64,000 nucleotides of DNA, taken from Myotis daubentonii (lineage: Eukaryota > Chordata > Mammalia > Chiroptera > Vespertilionidae). A program made the position numbers and the translations under genes. Each line of letters starts with the position of its first letter. Position 1 is the first letter of the stretch. This document shows positions 29,521 to 40,959 of this stretch, one piece after another. The stretch covers positions 86,922,485-86,986,484 of the forward strand of contig NC_081847.1 in NCBI RefSeq assembly GCF_963259705.1, given 5' to 3'. The notes under the pieces were generated by a model. That model saw only the letters and a program-made list of their open reading frames with translations, ran no database searches and was not told the DNA's origin.

Positions 29521-30715
29521 AGGAGACTCTTTAGAACACAACGACTTTCCAAACTTAGCATGCGGCATGGAGCTCTGGGTGCAGTGAATCAGTGCATGCT
29601 CTCATTGATTTATTTAGTGTTAGATTAGATGAACGAAAAAGTGCTAGTGTTCCCTCTTTGTCCTCATGTTAGAACACATCTTTTTTCATGTCTGTCAACC
29701 ACATTTAGCTCAGGGTCATCGCCTCCGGAGCCCCTGGGCCACTCAGCTTATCATCTTCCAGACAAAGCTCCCGGCTGAAATGGCTGGAACTGGCTGGCAC
29801 AGGATTGTCAGCTTAGCTAAGAGGGAACTAATTGTGCTTCCATGAAATTTCTCCTATGTATGGTTCCTGGTTAGAAATAGGATACATTTACATGAAATTT
29901 GGAAGGTAGTACTGAAGCAGCAGCCATTTTTTATGCTCTTAGAGTTGGTGCATGAACTGTGGCAGCCAGCTCTAATCAGCTAGTTCATCTGGGTTAGCAC
30001 CTGGGACTCTGTTCCGATCACAACATAATTGAATTGCCAAGGTCACAGAGTCTCTTCTGTTGAAGGTAGGACATTCGTTTGAAAGGAGTGTTCTCCCCAA
30101 AACTGGCTTGATATGTGCATATTCCAGTGAATCTGGGGATGTTGGACCCCTAAATTTTACTAAGCCTCTTTTGCCAGCAGCCTTTCTGTCTTTTATTCCC
30201 ATCTGCAAAGGGTAGTCTCTTCTTGTCTGAAGAACCTGAAATGGGCCCCCAAAGGTATTTTCCTTTCAGGATACCACTTTTCCTCCTCAGGCCCAATACA
30301 TAAACCTTCCATTGCTTCTAGATTTATCACCAACTCAAGTCCAGACAATGCCTGAGAAAATAACATACAAAGTATGATCTGTAACGAGGTGCAATATCAA
30401 AGAATTGCAAGATTTGCCAATTTTTCTAACAGTAACCTGGGGGGAAATATAGGAATGGATTCTAAGTGTGTTGGAAGAGTAGAAGGCATAAAATGTTGGG
30501 TTTGCATGATTTGTTGATAAGGCTTACTAAACAGTAATTCTGGATTAAATATGTACCTTGAGCAAACTGGGAGTCTCTCTAAAAATCCGCTGGGTTGTGT
30601 GCCTGAAATCTATACCCCAAAGTCTCCTATGAAGTTGACATGTCAAACTGAAAACAAAGTGATATAGAAATGTCCAAAAATTGCTTTGTATATTGTAGTG
30701 GAAAATATATAAAAG
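29521..30715. other. Repeat-poor, candidate conserved block at about 29690-30010
   Basis: No transposon was recognised. The middle part is of balanced composition, with AAGAGGGAACTAATTGTGC and CTCTAATCAGCTAG homeodomain-like cores. No coding frame is convincing. Confidence 0.35.
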
Positions 30716-30903
30716 CTGTGGGTCGCGACCCTTTCACAGGGGTCACCTAAGTCCATCGGAAAACACATATATAATTACATATTGTTTTCGTGATTAATCA
30801 CTATGCTTTAATTATGTTCAATTTGTAACAATGAAATTGGGGTCACCACAACATAAGGAACTGTATTAAAGGGTCGCAGCATTAGGAAGGTTGAGAACCA
30901 CTG
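30716..30903. mobile_element. SPIN-family hAT MITE, left end trimmed
   Basis: CTGTGGGTCGCGACCC, CTTTCACAGGGGTCACCTAAG, CATCGGAAAACACATAT, then GGGGTCACCACAACATAAGG, CTGTATTAAAGGGTCGC and a terminal AAGGTTGAGAACCACTG. This is the SPIN consensus ('space invader' hAT). The first dozen bases of the left terminal repeat are missing. No transposase. Confidence 0.9.
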
Positions 30904-30981
30904 GCTTAGGGAGATATGAATGCTAGAATATATTCCTCAAGTAAAATCTGCTTATCTACCCTCTATGTTCCTCAAGAGGGT

Positions 30982-31228
30982 CCAGAAGAAAATTTATTTT
31001 TAAAAAATATGTTTTTATTGATTTCAGAGAGGAAGGTAGAGGATGAGAGAGATAGAAATATCAATGATAAGAGAGAATCATTGATTGGCTGCCTCCTGCC
31101 TGTGCCCTACTAGGGATTGAGCCTGCAACCCAGGAATGTACCCTTGACTGGAATCAAACCTGGGACCCTTCAGTCCACAGGCTGACACTATCCACTGAGC
31201 CAAACCAGCTAGGGCCAGAAGACAATTT
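30982..31228 (-). repeat. Ves SINE with 14-bp target duplication
   Basis: Body 30996-31214, in the longer subtype (TTTATTGATTTCAGAGAGG, CCTGGGACCCTTCAGTCC, TATCCACTGAGCCAAACCAGC). Flanks CCAGAAGAAAATTT and CCAGAAGACAATTT differ at one base. Confidence 0.94.
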
Positions 31229-31367
31229 CTTCACCAAAGCTGTGATAAAACATTTTTGAGGGGAGTGTCTTTAAGAGGTCTATAATATAATATGGTATGC
31301 CAACTATACTTAAATATTTTTAAAAGAAATAAAAACACAAAGTAAGCATTTTTAAAAAGTTTTCTTG

Positions 31368-31558
31368 CCTTGGCCAGTGTGGCTCAGTTGGTTGAAGAAA
31401 CGTCCTGTGCACCAAAAGGTGGTGAGTACAATTTCTGGTTAGGGCATATGCCCAGGTTGCAGGTTTGATCTCCATCAGGGCTTCTATGGAGGAGGCAACT
31501 GGTTAATGTTTCACATGGATGTTTCTCTTCCTTTCTCTGAAATCAGTTTACAAAAGAG
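31368..31558 (+). repeat. Ves SINE, diverged
   Basis: TGGCCAGTGTGGCTCAGTTGG, CAGGTTGCAGGTTTGATC, GGATGTTTCTCTTCC, CTCTGAAATCAGTTT. Older than its neighbour, with the B box lost. No clear target duplication. Confidence 0.85.
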
Positions 31559-31589
31559 TTCTTTAATGGCTGTTCTCTGAATTCCTGCC

Positions 31590-31797
31590 AGTAACAGGAA
31601 TCAGCTTGGAAGAGGACCTTGAACTCAAAATGAGAATGCAGCTGGTCAGCACCTTCATTTCAGCCTGAGCAGAGAAGCCAGCCACTCATGCCAGATTTTT
31701 GATTTGTAGAATTGCGCACTAATAGATGGGTGTTGTTTGAAGCCAATAAGTTTGTGGTAATTTGTTATGCAGCAATAGAAATCTAATATAGGTAGTA
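31590..31797 (+). repeat. MLT1-type LTR 3' part (ERVL-MaLR)
   Basis: CAGCCTGAGCAGAGAAGCCAG, GATTTGTAGAATTG, then TGGGTGTTGTTTGAAGCC, AAGTTTGTGGTAATTTG, TTATGCAGCAATAGAAATC: the shared 3' end of MLT1 LTRs. Noncoding relic. Confidence 0.75.
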
Positions 31798-32398
31798 AAG
31801 GCCAAGCAGGGGCCACTAAAATTTCCCCTTCCTAAGAAAATAATTTTGTGCTGTCACATTGCTAAGGAAATTTCAAATTATCAACACCATCAACAACTTG
31901 AAAGGTGCGGGTGTGGTAGTTCCTGACACAACTCCATTCCCTCTAACTTTTAGGGCCTGTAGGAAAGCAGATGGTTCTTGAGCAATGACAGTAGATTATT
32001 GTAAATTTAATTAGATGGTAACTCCAATTGTGCCTGTTGGTGCAGATGTGGTTTCATTGCTATGGCAAATTGACACATCTCATGTCATCTGGTGTGCAGC
32101 TATTTATCTGGCAGGTGCTTTTCGTCCTGTGACTGCTAGTAAAGATTACCAGAAGTAATTTTTGTTCAGCTAGAAGGGGTCCTTTACTGTTTAAACTCAG
32201 GGTTAGATCACCTCTCTAATCTTATGTCATAATCTAGTCCACAGGGACTTCCCTCACCTCTCTAGTCCACAGGGTGCCATGTTCTTCCCTTGCATTGATT
32301 ATATTATGACAAGTGGATCTGATGGACAGGGAGCACGGAATCTCTAGTTGTATCATTCAGACACAGGATAGAAAATAAATCCCCCAAATTCAATTGTC
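31798..32398. other. Repeat-poor, candidate conserved block at about 31985-32165
   Basis: AAATTTAATTAGATGGTAAC, then CATTGCTATGGCAAATTGACAC and a CAGGTGCTTTTCG region. Non-repetitive with homeodomain and E-box cores. Otherwise nothing was recognised. Confidence 0.35.
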
Positions 32399-32485
32399 AC
32401 ATACTACTGGTCTCCCATTGCTGCTGTGCTAAATTACCACAAACCTAGGACTCAAAACAAACATATCATCTACTGAGGCAGTTAA
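32399..32485 (-). repeat. MLT1-type LTR 3' end fragment
   Basis: Antisense of the same LTR end: TCTCCCATTGCTGCTGTGC, TAAATTACCACAAACCTAGG, ACTCAAAACAAACATATCATC. Only about 85 bp are legible. Confidence 0.55.
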
Positions 32486-32599
32486 ATATTCTTCTTAAAG
32501 GGAAAGGCAAGTTGTTGCATTTGGTTCTTCCTGCCACTAAGAAATTGCATACTAACTGATGTGCATCTTTGTATTTTGGAAGAAGCATGTGTTTCATCT

Positions 32600-33760
32600 G
32601 GGCATGCTACTATCACTATTTACTGAAAAACCTCCCAGGTTTAAATTGGGTTCAGGCAAGAAAGACAGCATTGTGGTCCAGCCTTGCCTCCTGAACTCTA
32701 TGATCCAGCAATATATATTTTTAAATATATTTTTGTTGATTTTAGAGAGGAAGAGAGAGAGATAGACAGAAACATCAATGATGAGAGAGAATCACTGACC
32801 AGCTGCCTCCTGCACGCCTCCCACTGGGGATCGAGCCCGCAACCCAGGCACGTGCCCTTGGCCAGAATCGAACCTGGGACCCCTCAGTCCGCAGGCCGAC
32901 GCTCTATCCACTGAGCCAAACCAGCCAGGGTGATCCAGCAATATTTGAAGTCACAAACCGGGATGCCTTTGGAAGGCTGTCAGAGGCACATTGCAGACCC
33001 TTAGGATTTGGAATATCACTGTGCTCATGTCTGTAGATAAAGATTATCCCTTTGAGAAACTGCTTCTGGCTTGCCACTGGGCCTTAGGAGAAACAAGCAC
33101 CTGACCATGGACCACCTAATTTCCATACAACCCAAATGCCTGGGTATCGTCTGTGACACCGTGCCTGAAATTGAGTATGGCCAAGATACCTCTGGCCCAT
33201 AGTTATGACACTCTATTTCCTCCTTCCTCTCCACGTGCACTTACAGTCTCCAGGAGACTTCGCAATGATCAATTAGTTGAGGAAAAAAAAGAAAAAATTA
33301 TTTCAGTGGCCATAACTTCAAGCAGGGCGCCTAGATTTTTGCTTGGGAGGAGACATTTTCTGAGGTATGGATCTATATTGATTCATATAAAATAATTAAT
33401 GATCAGAAGTATAGGAGAAACATGGAAATTGGTGACAAGGAAGTCTGGATAAAATTTATGGTGATACATTTTCAAATGATCAGAGTTTGTGAAGATATTT
33501 GTGTCTTGCATAAATACTCACGAATGAACAACTTCAGCAGAGGAGGATGTTAATAACTGAGTAGACATCAGTAGGCCTCTCTCCCTCGCTCTCTCTGTCC
33601 TTACCTAATGGTCCCATGAACGAAGTGCCAGGATGGAAGGGATGAAGGTCATGCATGACCTCAGTAACATGGACTTTCTTACATCAAAGTTGATCTAGCT
33701 GCTGCCTTTGCTGAATGATCAAGCTGCCAACAGCAGAGGCTGATACTCATGAGACTGTGA
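32600..33760 (+). pseudogene. ERVL-class endogenous retrovirus pol relic, cut by a SINE
   Basis: On both sides of the SINE at 32715-32930 the plus strand follows the internal pol order of an old class III (ERVL-like) element. A late RT/RNase H-like stretch (about 33040-33120) is followed by an RNase H to integrase-linker-like stretch (about 33425-33750). The frame is broken by many stops and indels and large parts are missing between 33250 and 33420. No gag, env or intact domain was seen, so it is inert. The relation to the nearby MLT1 pieces is unclear. Confidence 0.6.
32701..32944 (-). repeat. Ves SINE with 14-bp perfect target duplication
   Basis: Body 32715-32930, close to the family consensus (GATCGAGCCCGCAACCCAGG, ATCGAACCTGGGACCCCTC, GCTCTATCCACTGAGCC). 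TGATCCAGCAATAT is exact on both sides, so this is one of the younger copies. Confidence 0.96.
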
Positions 33761-34305
33761 TATTCCTGGTAAGTCATGATAAGGTACCCTTTTCTCACAT
33801 CCTCTTACAAAAGTCAATGAAAAATTAAAACACCACAATATGGGCAAGACTGCTAATAGCCCAAACCCGTCAGTAATTAAGCTTTGGATCGCTCTTCCAA
33901 GCAAGGAACCACAAGTGACTGAGGGGGTTGCTGGCAGAAAATGGGAATATGAAATGAGTAGAGGAAGTAGGAGATTCTAAAAACCATATTTATCTCTGTG
34001 ACCAGTTATAGAAATGAGGACTATAATAGCTATGAGTATATCTTTCTTATTTTGATATGATTCTTATTTTCTATATTAACTAGTTCAGTTATTCCCTCCT
34101 TTCTCATTTCTCTACTATCTAACATCATATATGTGAATAGTATTTAATCTCATATGTCACTCTTTGATTATAGCATATTAAAAGTGAGTAGGGGGTGTGC
34201 CACAAGTGAATGAGAAATAAACATTTTCAAAGCTAAATAAAGGACCATGTATACTCTTTTGGGGAAATAGCATATTTTCAGTTTTATGAGGAATAATTAC
34301 AAAAA
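33761..34305. other. Unassigned, left part possibly ERV-derived
   Basis: The first 200 bp may continue the ERVL relic. The rest is AT-rich with nothing recognised. Confidence 0.4.
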
Positions 34306-34576
34306 GTTAGGTAAAGCCCTAGCTGGTTTGGCTCAGTGGATAGAGCACTGGCCTGTGGACCAAAGAGTCATGGGTTCGATTCTGGGCAAGGGCATGTACC
34401 TTGGTTTCAGGCTCCTCCCTGGTTCAAGCCCTGACATGTGCAGGAGGCAATCAATCTTTACATTTCTCTAACATTGATGTTTCTCTCTGTCTTCCCCTCT
34501 CTTCCTCTCTCTCTAAAAATCAATGGAAAATATCATTGGGTGAGGATTAACAACAACAACAAAGGTTAGGTAAAGC
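34306..34576 (+). repeat. Ves SINE (long subtype) with 12-bp target duplication
   Basis: Body 34318-34564, with TGGTTTGGCTCAGTGGATAGAG (A box), GGGTTCGATTCTGG (B box), CTAAAAATCAATGGAAAATATC and GGGTGAGGATTAACAACAAC tail. GTTAGGTAAAGC is exact on both sides. Confidence 0.96.
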
Positions 34577-34772
34577 ATGATTTTATTTTATGCTGTTAGG
34601 AACTTTCAAATATGCAATACAGTATTAACTATAGTTTCTGTGTTATATATTATATCCTCATGACTTATTTTATTCGGTGTGATCATGCTATTGTAGTCAT
34701 GTTTAAAAAGGGGGAAAAAAGAACCTTAATCTTTTAGAGATGTATACTAAAAAATAAAATGAAAATGAAAAA

Positions 34773-35023
34773 TTTGATTTCCAACCCTCGCTGATTTGGC
34801 TCAGTGGATAGAGCATCGGCCTGCAGACCGAAGGGTCCCAGGTTTGATTCTGGTCAAGGGCACATGTCTGTGTTGCAGGCTCACAACCCAGTAGGGGGTG
34901 TGCAGAAAGCAGCTGATCAATGATCAATGATTCTCTCATCATTGATGTTCCTATCTCTCTCTTTCCCTCTCCATTCCTCTCTGAAATTAATAAAAATATT
35001 TAAAAAAATAGTTTTATTTCCAA
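34773..35023 (+). repeat. Ves SINE with 12-bp target duplication
   Basis: Body about 34785-35011: TTTGGCTCAGTGGATAGAGC, GTCCCAGGTTTGATTCTGG, TCATTGATGTTCCTATC. Flanks TTTGATTTCCAA / TTTTATTTCCAA differ at one base. Confidence 0.93.
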
Positions 35024-35851
35024 ATTTAAGCTGTATACATTGTAACTGTATTTTGCAGGTCCAGAATATCATGGGGAGTGAGTGCCAGGTGGCATTGATC
35101 TTTAAGAAATTTCACTATGGAAGTTCCTTCTCTGGGCCTTAAAGGAAGACTTCGCAGGGTTCCTCTATTTATCTGCAATCACTCTATCACACCAGTAGGT
35201 GAAATGCAGCTCTCGCTGTGCTGGCTCAATTTTGATGTGAACTGTTATCTCTGTCTCGAGGCAGTATTCCCACATGTTAATGGAAAGATCTACAGTTAGT
35301 TCAGAAAAGTGTTTTTTAAAATAATACACACCTATCACCCCAAAGAGAGACATAGATCAAATACACAGTAGAGAAAATAAACTTAGGATTTAGAATCACC
35401 TTATTTCCTCTCCAAAGCATTTTTATAATTTGGGTAATTACATAAATTGCACAATTATTTCTTTGAATTTGTCTCAGATAAGGATGCAAAAATTTTAGAG
35501 GACATTTATTCCCTAGAAAGTTGAAAGATATTTTAATGTGTTGGTTGATGCATGATTGGAACTGCATAACTGTGAGTGAATTTATATCAAAGAAGTGATT
35601 TTATGATCATTGATAATGGTTGTAGCTATGCAGGCCAAGACAATGATATGGGTAATTGAATCTCATGCTTCGGAGCACAGAGTGATTGCCAGGAAGTCAG
35701 GGGACAATGTCTTGCCCGTATGTAGAGCATTACTCATTTGAATCCTTAGGCAGAGGGGGATGAAGAAAGATCACCTTTTTATGAGGCATGAGAGATTTTG
35801 TGCCGAGGAACATCTCATGGGATAAAAAAACAATGGCATTGGTTCTGCATT
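35024..35851. other. Unassigned sequence
   Basis: No repeat or gene was recognised. Open frames of 60-83 codons here overlap each other on both strands and look random. Confidence 0.5.
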
Positions 35852-36455
35852 AAAATGCATCATACTTTTTAGTTTTTTGATCCCACTTCTAGGAATATAT
35901 CCCAAGAAACTAGAAACACTAATTAGAAAGGATATGTGCACCCCTATGTTCATAGCAGCACAATTCACCATAGCTAAGATTTGGAAACAGCCTAAGTGCC
36001 CATCAGTAGATGAGTGGATTAAAAAACTGTGGTACATCTACACAATGGAATACTATGCTGCAGTAAAAAAGAAGGAGTTCTTACCATTTGCAACAGCATG
36101 GATGGAACAGGAGAGCATTATGCTAAGTGAAATAAGCCAGTCAAAGAAAGATAAATATCACACGATCTCACTCATTTGTGAAATATAATGAACAACATAA
36201 ACCGATGAACAAAAACAGATCCAGAGACAGAGAAGCATCGATCAAACCATCAAATCTCAGAGGGAAGGTAGGGGAGGGTGGAGGTACGGGGGAGAGATCA
36301 ACCAAAGGACTTATATGTAAGCATAAAGGCCTAACCAATGAACACAGACAAGAGGGGGATGAGGGCATGAGTGGGGGATGAGGGGTAATGTGGGGATAAG
36401 GACACATATGTAATAACTTAATCAATGAAGAAATTTAAAAAATGCATCATACTTT
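35852..36455 (+). mobile_element. 5'-truncated L1 with 17-bp perfect target duplication
   Basis: The inserted part is 35869-36438. It starts inside ORF2 and keeps an uninterrupted C-terminal frame of about 100 codons to a stop at 36186-36188 (IYPKK, CTPMFIAAQFTIAK, YTMEYYAA, LSEISQSK motifs in ORF2p order), then a 250-bp 3' UTR and a short A-rich tail. AAAATGCATCATACTTT is exact at 35852-35868 and 36439-36455. The left junction TT/AAAA is the L1 endonuclease consensus. Among the youngest L1 copies in the window, but too short to be active. Confidence 0.96.
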
Positions 36456-37244
36456 CAACTTCCACCTTACGTTAGACTTATGAGTCGGGTCGCGCCAAAT
36501 CTGTGGTTGTGAGAGTGACAGCTCTGGTCTGGCATGTTGTGTAGGCAAAGAAATCAGTGCCCTGAAAGATACACAGAAAGAGAGAAAGGGAGGAGAGAGG
36601 GAGACAAACAGGATGGGAGACCACCCTTAAAGATACAGCACCAAAGATAAGTGAGAAATAGATTCTGAATCCGAAACTGTGGGCACTGCCCAGTAGAAGC
36701 AAGAGCAAGACACCTGTTCCTTTTAAAAGGGGCCATGGATAGCTAGAAATTCAGGTTTTTTCTTTGACTTGCGGCAGCTTCTATGGAACATCGTGTCTTT
36801 GATTCCTCACAGCAAGGGTTCTGCATCTCTGAAATGATGGAGTTGGAACTGGAGATTACTTAGGGCTTGTTTAAGATATAGAAAAGTAGGAGTGTAATTC
36901 TAAGATGCCTTTTTTAATGTATTCAGTTCACATGTCTCCCTTCTGTAAAGTCCTAAATCAGTAACTATTCTGCACCACACAATTTCTCAGTTGATTATAC
37001 ATCTTTTTTTGGTAGTGTTCACTAATTGTTTATATGGAAAAATCTTGTTTCGCTAAATAGATCGTGTATATTACCTCCATTTAGGAAACATGTCTTCTGC
37101 TTCTGAAGATTTCCCACACATAAGCTTTTTCTTTCTCTCTTTTTCTCTGACCCAGGTAACTTCCTAGTCCCTTGGTCCTCTCTTTCAATTCTAACATAGA
37201 CACATGTAAACCTATTCATGGCTTATAGTGTTTTAGTATATTAG
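36456..37244. other. Unassigned sequence
   Basis: A (GA)-rich patch at 36568-36605. No gene or repeat family was recognised. Confidence 0.5.
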
Positions 37245-37390
37245 GTCAATAGGTTCTCATCTACATCCTGTGAATTAGGTATTAAAATTGTCATCATTTT
37301 ATAGATAAGGAAGCTGAGTCTCAAAAGTTAAGAGATTGTCCCCTCAATGTCTGTTCTCCTAGTTAAGTGGTAAAACTGGAAGTGGACTCT
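37245..37390 (+). repeat. MIR SINE fragment
   Basis: GTTCTCATCTACATCCTGTGAATTAGGTATTA, ATCATTTTATAGATAAGGAAGCTGAGTC, then AGTTAAGTGGTAAAACTGGAAGTGG: the core to 3' region of MIR. Confidence 0.75.
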
Positions 37391-38159
37391 TTCCTTTAAA
37401 AGTCATGTTTTAGCCATTTAGCTTGCCTTATGATAAAAGAAAATTGAAAAAAAGACAAGAAAGAGGAAGAAAATAAGATAGAGGGTAGCAAGGAACTTTT
37501 ACTATATATTAAATTGTCGTGACCAAGTGGAAGTTGTACTATAACATATTTGCAGATAACTGTTTTTATTGAACTCTTAAAAGATTTCATAGGGATGTCT
37601 GAAGCACTTATTGAGTATTTAGTGAAATTTAGAAAGTATTCCTACCTTTGAGGTCACATCACGAGTACAGGACAATAGCATTTCAATCGATAGCCAACAC
37701 ATGTGGTTGTGGTGTTTCCTTTATCTCATGACCTCAGCCATCCATAGAAGAGATGAGCACCACACAAGAAGCAAAAAGATTTCTGAGAGGCAAGAAGAAT
37801 GTATAAAAATTACATGCCCTAAAGAATCCATAATTTTTTATAAAGTTTTTTTCAAGTCTTATAGCCCATCACATGCACTTGACTTTACTAACTTTATCAC
37901 AGTCTTTGATACCCTGAGGTTTCCTTTCTCACAGCAAAATATAAATAAACAGGATAGTGAGAGTGAGTGTAGAAAGCACTGGTAGGAATGAGCACAGTGG
38001 TCAGTGGCAAGAATTGATTACATGACAGTAAAAGATGAGAAAAAGCAGTACAAAGATAATTCATAACAGTAGTCAGGACCATTGACAAATGGCATCACTG
38101 TTAGAGCTCCATGAGCCTTCTACCAAAGCTAGTTATTCACCCACTCATCCTTTTACCTA
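37391..38159. other. Unassigned sequence
   Basis: No repeat or gene was recognised. Confidence 0.5.
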
Positions 38160-38208
38160 CTCATCCATCCATCCATCCATCCATCCATCCATCCATCCAT
38201 CCATCCTT
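38160..38208. repeat. (ATCC)n microsatellite
   Basis: About eleven ATCC units with no interruption in the centre. Confidence 0.97.
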
Positions 38209-38214
38209 CTCCTA

Positions 38215-38580
38215 ATTCAGCAAGCATTTATGTGCTAGGCACTGTTGCAAGTCTGCTCATATGAAGTTGGGTAACCTGTGGTCCCTGATGCTATGGTACT
38301 CAAATTCTGTTTGAGGGGAGAAATAATTAAAACAATAATTATAATAAATTTAGGGAAAATGGTAAAAGAAGAAGCATGTAGTATGATAAGTGCACCAGGT
38401 GCTTTGGGAGCACAGATACAGACATCTAATCCAGCTGGTAGAGAAGAAGAAAGAGAAGGAACTCGGGAAATTGATAGAAGTGTGTGTTTTTAGGTGAGGA
38501 AACAGATCATGCACCACATTGGGACAAGATGGCAAAGAGGACACTGAATCCAAGCCATAGAAGCAATGGCTTCTGATTGT
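38215..38580 (+). repeat. Ancient mammalian LINE-like repeat (family not assigned)
   Basis: TTTATGTGCTAGGCACTGTTGCAAG at the start, then a TTGAGGGGAGAAATAATTAAAACAA stretch and GATAAGTGCACCAGGTGC. The same opening occurs at 48105. Very diverged. Confidence 0.4.
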
Positions 38581-39594
38581 TATAAATAGCTAAATAGGAA
38601 CAAGAGCTTCTAGTATAATGGAGAAGATACAAGTCTTCTCAGTGTGTATCTGAATAATGTCTTCTAGAATTTGTCTTTGTATTTCAGACACAGGACATAG
38701 GTGTCTATGTTAATAAAAATTTGGACCTAGTTTAGGGCTCTTTCTGAACAGGATTTGCCACCTGGGAAGAAGGATTTGAATATGTCTCTAACAGTAGTTC
38801 TGCCTCCATATCTGAAATCCCAGTGGTAATGATTCCTTAAACTGTAGAAATCCTTTGTCCAGGTTCATTGTTTTCTAGTAGTTTTCACATATTAATATAG
38901 GAGTGGTAGTTAACACAACCACTAATTTAATTTATCAGAACCCTGAGGTAATGAAATAGCTAACAGGCATATTTTAGTATGAATGTGTGTATGTACATGT
39001 TAGTTGGGTGTGGGGTGAGGGGAGTTTACTCCAGATAAAAAGGTAGTGAGTCTTTATCAAGGACACTGCTAGCTTCTGGTAGGGCTTCTGAACAAATATA
39101 AAGACTTGGGGGTGACTGGTAGGGATTACTACAATAAAAAGAAAGACCCAGAAAGGAGGAACAAGATGAAATGTCAATATGAGCTAGGATGCCACGCATA
39201 TATTAGGTGTGTGCCTATACTTCCCTGGCAGGAGTCCAGATTAAGTCAGTGCACTAGAACTGAGACCACAGCTGACACCTCTCCTGCCTTTTACCATCAC
39301 CCTCAAGAATGAAGAGGGAGCCACACCAGCTCGCCTTGGTGGCCCCCTTCATAAATGCACTCCGTCTTGTTTTATATCAATTATCACAAGAAACCAGGCC
39401 TCCTGGTCATCCCTCATCTCAAAACTCAAATTCCCATAAGGCTCTGCATGTGGTCCATTGTGTTTCCTATTCCAGTCTTCCCCAACCCAAACTTCTCTCA
39501 CCATGCCTTCAGGAATTCACAATCTAGGACTGGAAAAAGCCGTCTGTCTCCTCAACCCATTCTCAGAACTTCTTTCACCTTATTTTTCTAATGA
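38581..39594. other. Unassigned sequence
   Basis: No repeat or gene was recognised. Overlapping frames at 39309-39718 are in a pyrimidine-rich stretch without codon periodicity that I can see. Confidence 0.45.
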
Positions 39595-39775
39595 AGGGTT
39601 TCTTAGCATCAACACTATTGACATTTGGGGTCACATAATTCTTTGTTGTAAGAGGCTGTCCTGTGAATTTTGGGACATTTCACAGTGTTTCTGGCCTTTA
39701 TGCACTAGATGCAGGTAGTACCTCTGACCCAGGGGGAATGATGTGAAATTTTTCCCCATTGAGAAATCCTCACAA
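39595..39775 (-). mobile_element. Ancient hAT-Charlie-type MITE (MER5-like)
   Basis: TTTCTTAGCATCAACACTATTGACATTTGGGG, TAATTCTTTGTTGTAAGAGGCTGTCC, GGCCTTTATGCACTAGATGC and GTAGTACCTCTGACCC follow a well-known mammal-wide Charlie MITE. The exact MER name is not certain, nor is the orientation. Confidence 0.7.
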
Positions 39776-40959
39776 GGGAACTGGCTCACTTCAAGACACT
39801 GCTTCCCTTGAAAGCCTCTCAATGTATGGCTGCTGTTCCTGGGTTGTCCCGCCTTTATCCCTTCTATAATTGGGACTGTGATAGAGTAGGTAACCTCTTT
39901 GTTACCAATTGTCCCATCAGGCCATTCTCCTTCATTGCTCCCCCTCCACCCCCAAACATGTTGGCTTGGAACAGCATGTCATTAGATTACATCACCCTCT
40001 ACCCTTCATTGTGCATTCATTGACTGGTCTGATATCATTCTTTCCTCATTTTCTGATTACTTTAGCTGTTGGCTCTCTGTATTAATTATTTGCAACTTCA
40101 GAACATGTAAACATGAATTGTACAATACCTTGGCCCTCCTCAATTTCTTAGATTATTTTTCCAACAATGATCTTGTCATTCACCCTACCTCAGTCTCTCT
40201 CTCTCCATGGACACACCCTAGACATTATAATTATTAATACTTGCCAACTCCTTCATGAACTCAATTATATGCATCTTGTTCTCTTCAATCACCACCTTCT
40301 TTCTGATCCATTCACTCTAATGTCCTGAGTTACTTCTGGTTCTCTGAGAAGCTTATAGCAAAATGGGATTAGAATGGCAGGAGTATTTTTGGGGGGAAAT
40401 AATAATGAATGGGGAAAAAAGAGGAATCTGGAGGATATTGAGAGAACCTTTCAATTGAAATTCAGGCCCCTGTGGCAGAGAGAGGAAAGGAAGGTTGGCT
40501 AGGACAGATCTGAGATTATAATGCCATTCTAAAAAAGTTTTGGCAGAGCTGAATGGGAATCTTTGAGCCAAGGTTGCTTGTCAGAATAGCCCAAATCTTC
40601 CAGGAATTAGGACTTCTTTGGTTTTCCTGCTCTCCTCAGTCATTGAGTGACCACTAATCTCGAGATGCTTAGCCTCAGTTCATTGGGTAGTTGTACTCCC
40701 TGTACTTGGAGATCTGGCAGGTGCTTTCTCATGGCCACCAGAGATCCCTGTTACAACAATCCTCCCTTTCCTTATCCTTCTCCCCACCCCCAGCCTGGAA
40801 TGCATCTCTCTCAATCAATACAACCCTGTCCTTCAAAACACCCTGAGCCATCCTTTATTCTCCCTTTCCTCTTACTCACTGTACCACTCTATCAGGAAAC
40901 AATGTTTGCTCTCACTTCAAAACACACAGTTCAACCAATTCTCACCACCTTCTTTGAGA
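39776..40959. other. Unassigned, pyrimidine-rich
   Basis: The plus strand is rich in CCTC/TTCC through 40130-40330 and 40740-40960. The last part may be an upstream extension of the L2 that follows. No gene was recognised. Confidence 0.45.

Noticed and set aside
38160..38208. Regular spacing suggestive of a CRISPR-like array
   Set aside because: A plain (ATCC)n microsatellite without spacers; CRISPR arrays are not expected in this genome.
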